Positions 21,449 to 31,921 of a stretch of DNA of 64,000 nucleotides are shown here, piece after piece. The translations under genes and the position numbers were made by a program. The notes under the pieces are model-generated. The model searched no databases, was not told where the DNA came from, and was given only the letters and a program-made list of their open reading frames with translations. Each line of letters opens with the position of its first letter. Position 1 is the first letter of the stretch. Source of the stretch: Flaveria trinervia (taxonomy: Eukaryota > Streptophyta > Magnoliopsida > Asterales > Asteraceae); assembly GCA_025506515.1 (NCBI GenBank), contig CM046452.1, positions 46,191,562-46,255,561 on the forward strand. The letters are read 5' to 3'.

Positions 21449-24245
21449 ATGGAAAATCGGTTAGCTAGAGAGCATAATGTATGTGATTTTCTGAATGCCA
21501 ACAACCTTGTTTCTGAAGAGTGTCAAGACATCATCTGCTACTTAAGAAGATCAAGGCTCTTCTATGCCCTATTGGTGGAGCCTGTTATCTACCAACAACA
21601 TATCATAGACTTCTAGATATCTGCTAAAATTTAGGAAGGAGAAAGCGAAGTAATCATTGCTGAGATGAAGAATGAGAGATTGAGAATAGATGAACAAGTT
21701 ATTTGCAGAGTCCTTGAGTTGGGAGATCATGAGGCTGAACATCCAACTATGTTTGAAAATGAATACATAGAGAAGATCTTCTACTTGATGGGGTATGATA
21801 GTGACTTTGAGAAGGGAGAAGCAAGAAAGGAAGACTATGCAAGCCTTATAGATTCCTATGTCACACGTACATGAAATGCATATCAAATAGGAAATCATGG
21901 CTAGATCATTTTCAAGGCATATTTCCTCTGGAATCATCGGAATATTTGAAGGAAGGACTTATAACTGCTCAAAGTACATCTTCTATTGTTTTGTGACCAA
22001 ATAATAGTACAAAACTAAGAAGTACATGTTCCTAAGGTTCTTACAACTGATCATCAATGCTGAGCTTCTTGCAATAGATAGAGATGGTGATGTGTTTGTT
22101 CAAGCATATTTAGGAAGATCTATACTTAACAAGATAAGTGGAAAGTATGAAGGTGAAGACATGCCTATGTTGGCACATGTGTTTGATCCCAATGCTAATA
22201 TCCCTCAAGAATTGGTGTGGGAAGGCCAGCTAGAAAGTACATATGCTAATACTAAGCAAGCCTCTCATTCACATTCACCTCCTCAATCTCCCATACACCA
22301 TCACCAATCTCCACAATCCAATCACCAGCTAGTCAAAACACCCTGCCCATATCACCTATTCAACATGAACCATCCCCACAACATCAATCACCAGTCAGTG
22401 AAAACACCTTGTCAATCTCTCCAATTCACCCTTAATCACCTATTCATCAACAACCAGATGCCCCTCAAAATCAATCTCTTGAGAGTATTCATACAAATCA
22501 TGTCTTTGCTACTTAGTCTCAAAACTCAGTTCATACTGGTGAGACTAAGTTGGCATCACAAGGTAGCACCATTCCACTCTCAATCACCAACTCACAACCC
22601 TAGTGTTGTCTAATCACACTGAACCAACATCTCCACTCATTGATCCTCAACATCAACAATAGCCACACCAAGAGCAGGCAGATCAAGTTGTTGAGTCCTG
22701 TTCAAGCTTAGCTAATGTAGCCCCTGATGTAGTGAATGACGATGAGATTGCTACTAAACATCTAGAAGGGGAGAGAAGCCAACTCTGTTGATGTAATTGC
22801 ATATCATGAAGATGATCTAAGTGAAGAGACATCCATGCGAGTAAAAGTTATTTAGTTGCTCAGTATAACAAACTTGTCATCAAGTCAAACAAAAGGAAGG
22901 AAAGAATAAAAGAGTTAAAGGGAATTTTAAAAGAAAAAGAGGACCTGATGAACAAACAAGAATCCATAATGAACAAATTGAGAGAAGATGCTCAATCAAT
23001 AATGAAGTAATTAATGCATTACATGAGCTGGTTAGAGAACTCAAAGAGACTATTAAAAATCAGAAAGCTGAAAGAGAGAAGCTTGTGTTGGAAAACAATA
23101 AAGCTAAGAAGACTTTGAATTAACAATCTGCTTAGCTAAAAAGAAGAGATGCAGAGATTGATGAGCTTAAAAGGAAGATAAGTAACTTCGAAGCAAGTGC
23201 TCCTGCAACAAAACAATCAAAAGAATCTGTTGAGACATCAAAGCAAATCATTCAATACTCAAGAAAAAGAAAGTATTTAGGAAAGACTGAGATAAAGGTG
23301 ATAGAAGTAAAAGATTCCCCAAAAAGATCAAAACATGTGTCACCAGAACAGACTCCTTCAGTAGAGTTATCAACTTTGAAGCCTATCTCACATGCTGAAG
23401 TAGAGAGTGATGAGGAATGGGATGAGTTGACCAAGATTGATTCTTCAAAGAACAAGAAAAGGATAAGGAAGATCAACTGATGGCAACAAAAGACATTCTG
23501 GAAGAAAGATTTGAATAAACCATGTTTATGACCTAGATCAACCATGGGTTTCCCTATGACATGGTTGAGAGAATGATCATGACAGAAAGAAAGGAAGCTC
23601 TTAAAGAATTTGAGCTTACAAGATTCATGATTCCCAACTGTGATTATGAAACGTTCACTGCATTTCAAGCTATTCAAAAGATCAAGAAAGATTTGGCTCA
23701 TTATGATACATCTAATTTCAGTAAATACAATAGGACTTGTTGGTTACAATGTCATAATTATAAGATGCATGAGTTGAATAAGAGGTCAGTGGGAGAACTA
23801 AGAAGAATGATGGAACATGTTATAAAGGTGAACTAGAAACTGGAGTAAGATTTAGGACTGAAGCTCATAATCCCACTTATGAACATCAAATGAAGACCCC
23901 TATTGAGCTAGTAACAGTTGAAAGCCAGGATCAATACAAAGGAAAAAACTCATCAGAGAACCCAAAGAGGTAATTTCTAGAAAAGTATGGCCATTGGGTA
24001 TAACTGTGATAGATATACCAAAGAAAAATCTTCTCTAATCTAGTTGTTTGATCACATTACAACTCCCACTTCTGCTGAGGAAAACAAAATTATGGCCTGG
24101 AAATTTGACCCAGAGTGGGGCTATGCGCTAATCAAGAGGGTATCTAGAGGAGTTGAATACTTCCATTTACTTGAATCAATTTTTCTGCTTCCTGATGCTG
24201 ATATTCATTATCTCTAGAGTTTAATCATCTCAAACTATCCAATAA
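21449..24245 (+). pseudogene. Env-like third ORF of element B, first part (split by element C)
   Basis: Starts MENRLAREHNVCDFLNANNL and then shows the N-terminal domain seen in element A: RLFYALLVEPVIYQQHIIDF, EVIIAEMKNERLRIDEQVIC and RVLELGD (21545-21730). A proline/histidine/glutamine-rich region follows (22260-22620), then a lysine- and glutamate-rich coiled coil (22850-23250; KNLVI-like heptads with KRKERIKELKG), an acidic segment (EVESDEEWDELTKI, 23398-23440) and a further domain with TRFMIPNCDYETFTAFQAIQ (23620-23680) and WGYALIKRVSRGVEYFHLLE (24118-24178). Stops and shifts are frequent. Element C interrupts it at 24245; it resumes at 35243. No clear membrane span or signal peptide is seen, so an envelope role is not supported by this copy. 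Confidence 0.7.
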
Positions 24246-25032
24246 TGCAGACATTAATGAAGAGTCTGATGCAACCTAAACATCTAAAGTCTCTCCTGCA
24301 AGCTGCACAAGTGCTATGAAGAAGAATGCTTAGGAAGTTTCACACATGCAACAGAAATATTCTAAGTGTGAAATCTTTCGAAGCCAAAACCAATATCTTC
24401 TGAAGCCAAATATGAAGTCTTCCAAAGCCTCAGAGACAAAGTCTTCCGAAGCTCAACTCATGAAGACAGATTTCTTCTGAAGACTTTTGACACATGCTTT
24501 ATCTGATGTACTGTTCCATAAAGTTGGTCACCTTTCGTCTGCATCTCTGTAAAGTCACCAACTTACATGAGTTAGTGAAAAGGTCCATGCTTTTGGTAAC
24601 TGTACATTGAGGTCTTCAATCAGTAAACTTTCTACTTCATGTACTTTATCCTTTTTGTAATAGATAAGAATGTGAGCTATGGCATGTCATAGTCACTAGT
24701 CAAATGGCAATCTGCCTTTTGACTCTACAATTGATTTTGTTTTGTGTCTAGTCAATTGTATCCAGTTGGCTTTCAAAGTATGGCTGCTGTAGGATGTAGT
24801 ATGAGTATCTCATGTTCTTGTATCTTTCCATTATGCTTTGAAACACTTGTAATAGAAAATAGAGAAAGCAATATACTGCCTTCTTGAAAACCATATACTT
24901 ATTTTTGTCTCTTACATTACTTATGTTCTTAGTATCTTATTGTGGTTAATCCAGTCTTACTATTTGATTAAGGTTTGATTAATCTCCTCTTTGTGTTGTT
25001 GTGTTGTAATTGACCCCTTCACCGGTCATGCA
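24246..25032 (+). repeat. 5' LTR of element C
   Basis: 787 bp. U3 has a cluster of CTTC-N-GAAG words and variants at about 24373-24484. Ends GGTCATGCA, two bases before the primer site. Differences from the 3' LTR are scattered single bases and a few short indels. Confidence 0.93.
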
Positions 25033-25034
25033 TT

Positions 25035-25046
25035 TGGTATCAGAGC
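25035..25046 (+). other. Primer-binding site, element C
   Basis: TGGTATCAGAGC, an exact match to the usual plant initiator tRNA-Met primer site, two bases after the 5' LTR. Confidence 0.93.
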
Positions 25047-25116
25047 TTTTTAGGCTCTTGATATAAGATCTCACCATCTTAAGATCCCTCACACACACAA
25101 ATACTAAACTTTTCAA

Positions 25117-26390
25117 ATGGCAACCATTTCCAAGACTATATATAAACTGGAACCATGAACAAGTCTCCACTGATCACTCTTGATGATTTATACCTGGTGT
25201 TTGAGAATGGAAGGTTTCATCAGGTCTCTTGATTCAAGAATGTGGGAGTCTATTGAGAATGGACCTTTCATACCTAGCACTCCTTCTGCTACTGGTGCTA
25301 GTATGATCCCCAAGGATATGGCTAACTACTCTAATAAAGATAGGAAGAGAGTAGAGATTGAAAGAAAAGCCATGATAGCCCTTCAAACTTCCCTTCCAAA
25401 CTTGGTACAGAGGTTTCAAGAAGTGCAAAACAGCCAAGCAGCTGTGGGATGCACTAAAACTGATGTATGAGGGTTCCTCTGAAGCCAAGGAGAACAAGAA
25501 GGATCTCCTAAAGTAGCAGTTTGAAAACTTCACCTTCAAAACAGGTGAAACCATGACTCAGTAATACTTCATGTATGTTGAGATTGTGGATACCCTTATA
25601 GATGGAGGAGTTTCTCTTGAGAACATAGACATTGTAAGAAAGTTCATGTCCTCACTTCCTAGGCAGTGGACACACTACTGTGTGGTGATCAGGAGGACTG
25701 AAAATCTCAAAACTCTCACTCTGACAGAGTTATATGGGATTCTCAGTGGCTACAAGATGGAGATAAACATGCAAGGTTCATCTGGCAACTCCAACAATCA
25801 AATGGGTTCAGCCCTACATGTGGTTGAAATGATAGCATAGAACCCAAAGACCATCTCATGCTACCCTGACAACTCACCAAGGGTCCTTTCATCACCTTCC
25901 CAAAGACAACAAGGGAGAACTAACTCAAGGAAGCCCATTCCAAGAGACAAGTTCTTCTCAAGCTTTTGTGTCTTTTGATGAAAGCTGTGGCAACTCTCTT
26001 TTCATGCTTGAAGAACTGGACTGTATTCATCCAGATGATCTGGAATACATGGAAATAGTCCAGGAGATGGTCTTCTCACTCACAGAGCCAAGAAGTTCTA
26101 CAAGAGGACTGGAAGGAAGTTTCCAAGCAATGCAACCAGTGGAAAGTTTGGCCTGGACAAAGGCAAAGTCAGTGTTACAACTGTAACTTGATGAGCCACT
26201 TAGCCAGAGAGTGTAAGGCACCTAAAACAAGTGGTGGCCAAACACAGTCCAGACCCAACTACACTAACAAATCTCTCCAGAATGAGAAGTCAAAGCAGCA
26301 GGCTGCTGTTGCTGTTGAAGAGGAGGCTTTGACTGGAGCTTTCAGGTGGAAGATGCTTCTCCTAACCAAGCATTGATGGCAGGTCATGAT
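25117..26390 (+). pseudogene. gag: gag of element C (capsid and first zinc knuckle)
   Basis: ATG 25117 begins MATISKTIYKLEP and hits a stop after 13 codons; the capsid resumes in another frame with CLRMEGFIRSLDSRMWESIE, NGPFIP and AMIALQTSLPNLVQRFQEV, a UBN2-type Gag. A shift near 25430 leads to LKLMYEGSSEAKENKKDL and then YVEIVDTLIDGGVSLENIDI, VRKFMSSLPRQWTHYCVVIR. The first zinc knuckle is complete at 26173-26214 (CYNCNLMSHLAREC). The tail FRWKMLLLTKH/EDASPNQALMAG and EHLCTPERIAKVNRYM corresponds to the - strand fragment at 7725-8262. About five lesions. It would form the particle shell and bind RNA. Confidence 0.85.
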
Positions 26391-27837
26391 AAAGCCAAGG
26401 TATTGGAACATCTCTGTACTCCTGAACGCATTGCTAAAGTTAATAGATACATGTCCTATAACTTGGAGATGAGATCTGACCTTGAGTCCTTAAACATTTT
26501 GAAATCTGATTTTAGAAAGTCTGAAAATGATTATAAACTAAAGATAGAGGATCTTGAGAAATCATTTCGGTTCTAAAACATGAACACATAGATTTTAGGA
26601 CTTAAATCAAAGATCTCATAGCCAAGCTGACTGAGTTCCAGGCTAAGCTTGTGATCAACAAAGCCAGGGCAAAAACGAGTGTTCTTGAAGAAGAGACCTT
26701 CAACAACATGATATCCTTATCCCTACACAACAAGGTGTGCTATCAAAACAGGCAAGGACTAGGATCCAATGAGATAGCTCCTCCACACACAATCTTGTCT
26801 GTAAGATCTCCTAGATGGGAACTAGTGAAGATGAGCTTCCTCTCATAGATCCTATGAGTGAAGAGGATGAAGGAGAGATAGTGAAGAATTCCTCTAAGAA
26901 GAGTGAAGAGGAGGATTCCAAGAAGGGCCACTATCCTTCTGAGGAGAAGAAGAAGAATGTGATGACCAAGTTCATGAGAAAGAACTTGATCAGAAAGAGC
27001 AAAAGAAAGGCAAGGAAGGCTCAAGAGATCAAGACTACTTTTGACTCTAAGCAAAAACAAGTTTTCATATATACAGGATTCAAAGTAGTAAGGACTAAAG
27101 ACATAAACCAAAACTCTTCTGCTAAGAGTTCTGGTTCTTGCTCAACTCATCTCAGTAACAAGAAGAACACTAATCTGTTGTGTACCACTGCTGCACAGCC
27201 TGGACCATCAAACTCCAAGAACAGTTCTCAGCCCAAAAGGACTGTCTCAGCATTTGCAAAGATGAAGATGGACAAGGGATGTGATCAAAGACAGTCTTGT
27301 TCCCAGCAGAAGACTCTTATGATGAAGAAAATGATGTGTGTCATGTGTGAAAGTATCACTCACATTGCTAAGGATTGTCCATACAATCCAAAATGTACTG
27401 TCCATATGACCAAGACAAAGACTTCAAAGGGTATCAAGAAGATTAAAGCTTTGGAAGGAAAACTTTTTTCCTTCGGAAGCTCCAAGTCTAAGAAGAAGGG
27501 GAGTGGAAAATTACCCTCGGAAGATAAGTTGGTCTAGGAAGAAAGGAGTTCTTCTAAAGCACTGAAGGCTGCTATAGTGTCTGCTACAGAGTCTGCAGAT
27601 TCTTCCGAAGGTTCAGTCATCAAAAGTTCCAAAGTTCCAAAAGCATCCGAAGTTTTGAAGGTCAAGTCCAAAACTCCAAAGGTGGTGTGGAAGTCTATGA
27701 AAGACCAAGTGACTGAGAATTCTCCATCAAAAACAGCTCAAGATCCTCTTAGCACAACCATTGGATCTACTATTGTTGCATTACCTTCTGTTAATGAGCC
27801 CAAGACAAGCAAGGATTGGTTTTCCAGTTGTAACTAA
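26391..27837 (+). pseudogene. Extended gag C-terminus of element C: coiled coil and second zinc knuckle
   Basis: A coiled-coil-like part (26440-26580; ESLNILKSDFRKSENDYKLK) and GLGSNEIAPPHT (26758-26793) come first. An acidic-then-basic region follows, open from 26815 to 27537 (EEDEGEIVKNSSKKSEEED, then KFMRKNLIRKSKRKARK). A complete second CX2CX4HX4C knuckle lies at 27337-27378 (CVMCESITHIAKDC). The gag frame ends SSCN-stop at 27835-27837, matching the (S/T)N-stop endings of A and B. CTTC-S-GAAG words occur within the coding DNA at 27471-27479 and 27602-27610. Confidence 0.75.
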
Positions 27838-27849
27838 TCAACTTCTTTG

Positions 27850-29170
27850 TGTAGGGACAGCTCAAGACAAACAAAAATGTCTGGATCATTGATAGTGGCT
27901 GTTCTAGGCACATGACAGGCAATAGGTCACTACTCCAGAACATTGAAAGAATTGATGGAGGACCAGTTGCTTTTGGAGGAGATGAAGGAGGTTACATTTC
28001 TAGAAGGGGCATGGTCACAAATGGTAAGCTCAGCATTGAAAAGGTAAACTTTGTCAAAGAGCTTGGGTACAATCTTCTGGGTGTATCCTAAGTTTGTGAT
28101 CAAAGTCATAACATGCTCTTTACTGAGCATGAGTGCATTGTTCTCAAGCCGGTGTGGTCATTCCTCATGAGCATATCCTGCTTAGAGCCCCCAGAAAAAG
28201 GAACATGTACAAGATGGATTTGCAAGAAACATCTCCCTCTGGAGAAGTTTTATGCTTTCGGTCTAAAGCAAATAGTGATGAGTCTTTCCTATGGCATAAA
28301 AGAATGTGCCATGTAACTGTAAAAACATGAATAAATTAATTAAGAATGATTTGGTAACTAGAATACCAAAGAAAGAGTTTACAAGTGATAATCATTATGT
28401 TGCATGCCTGAAAGGAAGCAACACAAGGTATCTCATAGGCCTAAGGAAAGGAACTCCATCACTACACCCCTACACTTGTTACATATGGATCTCTTTGGCC
28501 CCATCAGTGTAATGAGTCTAGGAAGGACCTCTTATTGTTTAGTGATCACAGATGACTTTACAAGATTCACTTGGGTTTTCTTCCTTAGAACTAAGGATGA
28601 GAGTCCTGAGATTCTGAAGAATTTCATCTTAAAGATTGAGAATCAATCTGATCACAAGGTCAAGATCATAAGATGTGATCAAGGAACTGAATTTAAGAAC
28701 AAAATCTTTGATACATTCTGTGATGAAAAGGTATTACAAGACAATACAGTGCTCCTAGGACTCATCAGCAGAATGGTGTTGCTGAGAGGAGAAACATGAC
28801 ACTGATTGAAGCTGCAAGAACCATGCTGTCTGACTCTAAGCTGCCTATCACCTTCTGGGCAGAGGCAGTCAACATTGCTTGCTATGTGCAGAACAAAGTT
28901 TTAGTGGTCAAGACTCATGGCAAGACTTCTTATGAACTTTGGCACAAGTGGAAACCTTCCATTGGTTTTCTTAGGTCATTTGGATGTCCTTGCACTATCT
29001 TGAATACCAAAGATCAAATTGCCAAGTTTGTTGAGAAATCAGATGATGGACACTTTATTGGATACAATTCTCAAGCTAAGGCTTATAAAAGATACAATCT
29101 CAGAACCAAAATTGTTCAGGAGTCAGCCAATGTGACTTTTAATGACACACATCCTATGTAGCTGGTTCTG
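27850..29170 (+). pseudogene. pol: Protease and integrase part of pol, element C
   Basis: Protease motif WIIDSGCSRHMTG is intact with DSG at 27891-27899; a TAG closes the pol frame just upstream at 27852-27854. Pre-integrase residues include SFLWHKRMCHVTVKTMNKL-like text (28287-28330) and a C-x-x-C-type remnant near 28400. The integrase core is well kept: LLHMDLFGPISVMSLGRTSY (28470-28530, first D), CDQGTEFKNKIF (28675-28712, second D) and RNMTLIEAARTMLSDSKLPI (28791-28850, E region). FWAEAVNIACYVQNKVLV and SFGCPCTILNTKDQ finish the domain. Shifts near 28315, 28420 and 28735 and a stop at 28090 break it. Confidence 0.88.
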
Positions 29171-29720
29171 GTCCTGACTGGCTATTTGATCTTGACTTAG
29201 TTACCAACTATTTTAACAAATCTTGTGAGAATGTTTTAGGATCTACAGAAAATTTAAATACAGGTGATCCTGATCCAAGATTTTAGCTAAGAAGACCTTC
29301 AACTCATACATCTTCAGCTCCAGTTGGAACTACTTCTGCTAATGAGGTTTTTATCAACACTACAATGACAAACTCAGCTGATACATCTGGGGTGCCTTCA
29401 AATTCTAGCTTAGAGGCTCCACAACCAGACATGAACATCTCAATTATGGAAGACAACAATGGTGGTGGTGACAGTGATCAAGAATTTCTTGATGCTTCTA
29501 ACCACACCATAGATGAGAACATCAATGATGTCACACATCGCTTGGATCAAGTTTTTCCTGAAAAATGTGCTGATGTGGTGGGAGAAACATCTAATCCAGA
29601 TCTAAATTTCTCTAATTTAGATCTTTCTCAGCAACTTGCTGTGATCCCTCAGCTTAGGATCCACAAGTCTCACCCCACCACTACATCATTGGAGATGTTG
29701 TCACAGGGGTAAGGACAAGA
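29171..29720 (+). pseudogene. Integrase-reverse transcriptase linker of element C
   Basis: Aspartate-, serine- and asparagine-rich linker, open at 29365-29712 (NISIMEDNNGGGDSDQEFLD) and ending RIHKSHPTTTSLEMLSQG just before RT. It parallels the linkers of A and B. No catalytic motif. Confidence 0.62.
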
Positions 29721-31251
29721 GGGCAAACACATGAAGCAATGTTTATCTTCACTCTTGTTTCTTATCCCAGATAGAGCCAAGAAAGTTGAAAAGGCTCTAA
29801 AGGATGGAAGTTAGGTTAAAGCTATGCAACAAGAGCTACTTCAATTTAAAAGTTAGAAAGTTTGGAACCTTTGTCCTCTTCCTTATGGGAAGACTACCAT
29901 TGGAACCAATGGGTGTTTAGGAACAAGAAAGATGATAGAGGCATCATCATCAAGAACAAAGCTAGACTAGTTGTTCAAGGATACACACAAGAAGAAGGGA
30001 TTGACTACACTAATGTCTTTGCTCCAGTAGCAAGATTAGAAGTTGTTAGGATGTTCGTGGCATTTGCTGCATCCAAAAACTTCAAGGTCTTTCAGCTTGA
30101 TGTGAAGTGTGCCTTTTTATATGGAGTGATTGATGAAGAGGTATATGTCAAACAGCCACCTATCCTGATTATTTCTACAAGCTTGACAAAGCTCTTTATG
30201 GGCTGCATCAGGCACCTAGGAAATGGTATGAGACACTGTCTGAGTATCTTTGTAAACATGGATACAGGAGAGGTACTATAGATGGAACTCTCTTCATCAA
30301 AGGATATGGAAATGACATATTGCTAGTTCAAGTGTATGTGGATGACATCATCTTTTCAACTAATCCAAAGCTCTATAAAGACTTTGAGAAGCTGATGAAA
30401 GACAGATTTGAAATGAGTGCCATGGGGGAACTCAATTTCTTTCTGGGAATTCAAGTGAAGCAAGTTGAAGATGGCATCTTCATAAGTCAGTCAAAGTATG
30501 TTCAGGACATACTCAAGAGGTTCAACATGACTGATTGTAAGATTGCTAAGACACCCATAGCAAGAAACCACTCCCTTGGACCTTATCTTGAGGGGGAGTG
30601 TGTAGATGAGCACTTATACAGGGCTATGATTGGGTCTCTTATGTATCTTACTGCTAGCAGGCCTAATATTATGTTTGCTACATGCATCTGTGCAAGATAT
30701 CAAGCCAACCCTAAGATGTCTCACCGTATCACTGTCAAGGGTGCTTCAACACTTGGCTTATGGTACCCTAAGAATCCTGACTTTAATCTGTATGCTTATA
30801 CAAATAGTGATTATGGTGGTTGTAACATGACTGAAAGTCTACATCTGGGGATGTTAGTTCCTTGGTGGAAGGTTGTCTCATGGCAATGCAAGAAATAATC
30901 CCGTGTCTCTGCATCAACTGTTGAAGCTGAATACATTGCTGCTACAAGCTGCTGTGCTCAAGTGCTTTGCATTCAAAATCAGATGCTGGACTATGGGTTA
31001 AATTTCAAGGAGACTCCCATTCACATAGACAACAATAGTCCTATCTCAATCACAGAGAACCCTATGCAACACTCAAGGACAAAGCACATCAATATCAGGT
31101 ATCATTTAATAAGAGATAACTATGAAAAAGGATTAATTTAACTAATCAAAGTTCACACAGATGAACAATATGCTGATCCGTTTACAAAGGCTTTTGATGA
31201 ATAGAGATTTAAATATCTAATATCAGCTATTGGGATGATCAACTTTGAGTA
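29721..31251 (+). pseudogene. pol: Reverse transcriptase and RNase H of element C
   Basis: RT motifs in order: WNQWVFRNKKDDRGIIIKNK (29889-29950), ARLVVQGYTQEEGIDYTNVF, APVARLEVVRMFVAFAASKN, VFQLDVKCAFLYGVIDEEVY, then a frameshift near 30160 before the conserved Y-G-L-type region. The catalytic motif is VQVYVDDIIFSTNPKL (30326-30372). ELNFFLGIQVKQVEDGIFIS, SLMYLTASRPNIMFATCICA and LGLWYPKNPDFNLYAYTNSD follow. The first RNase H residue reads A-Y-T-N-S-D where A has A-F-S-D-S-D, so the catalytic D may be N. Stops at 30896 and near 31140 and at 31202. Pol ends with MINFE and TAG at 31249-31251. About six lesions. Confidence 0.88.
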
Positions 31252-31393
31252 GGTTTTTCTTAAAACTAATTCTTATTATTTCTTAATATATGTGTGTCCT
31301 AAGTTGTCTAGTTCATCACTTTCATAAGCTCATGTTTTCTTTGGATGAAAACTTCTTTTTGAAGACTTTTCTTAGATTTTGAAAATTTCTGAT

Positions 31394-31710
31394 ACTTCGG
31401 AAGTTATGTTTTTAACTTTGGAAGCAAATCATGCCTTCAAAATAAATAACAGTCTAAGAGATTTACCTTCGGAAGAGTTCTCAGATATATCTTTCGAAGC
31501 TTAAATACTTGTCTCTTCCGAAGCAAAATTAACTCTTGGAAGCTTTGTATTTTATATACAAAGTAATCAAGTTTTAATTTCTCTTGCGAAGCAAGATTTT
31601 CAAAACTCTCAGGAAAATCTTCCAAAGTCATTTTAGCTTCGGAAGCTTTTTTAATTAAAACTTTCGAAGATAATCAACCTTCGAAAGCTTTTTGACTTCC
31701 AAGAAAACTA
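31394..31710 (+). repeat. CTTC-N-GAAG palindrome cluster between pol and third ORF, element C
   Basis: Words such as CTTCGGAAG (near 31396, 31470, 31639), CTTCCGAAG (31516) and one-base variants (TTTCGAAG, CTTTGGAAG, CTTGCGAAG, CTTCGAAAG) occur about every 20-40 bp. The same word clusters in C's LTR U3. Confidence 0.8.
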
Positions 31711-31812
31711 CTTTTTGAGCAAAAGTAAACTACTTTTTTTAGAGGTGAGACCGACATCCAGATTTCAAAGTTTATCCTCTTTCATTAAACTTTATCTGAA
31801 ATCCCTCTCACA

Positions 31813-31818
31813 TATAAA
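31813..31818 (+). promoter_or_regulatory. TATA box in front of third ORF, element C
   Basis: TATAAA lies about 100 bp after the palindrome cluster and about 104-109 bp before ATG 31922. The sequence TTCATCTTTACAG at 31908-31920, just before that ATG, looks like a splice acceptor. Confidence 0.45.
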
Positions 31819-31921
31819 CCCAATGGTTTCCCCCTCTTTCTATCATCTGTTCTTCCTCCAAACCTAAAAACCCAATTTCTTTATGAAATTTATTTCTTCC
31901 ATCTTTCTTCATCTTTACAGG

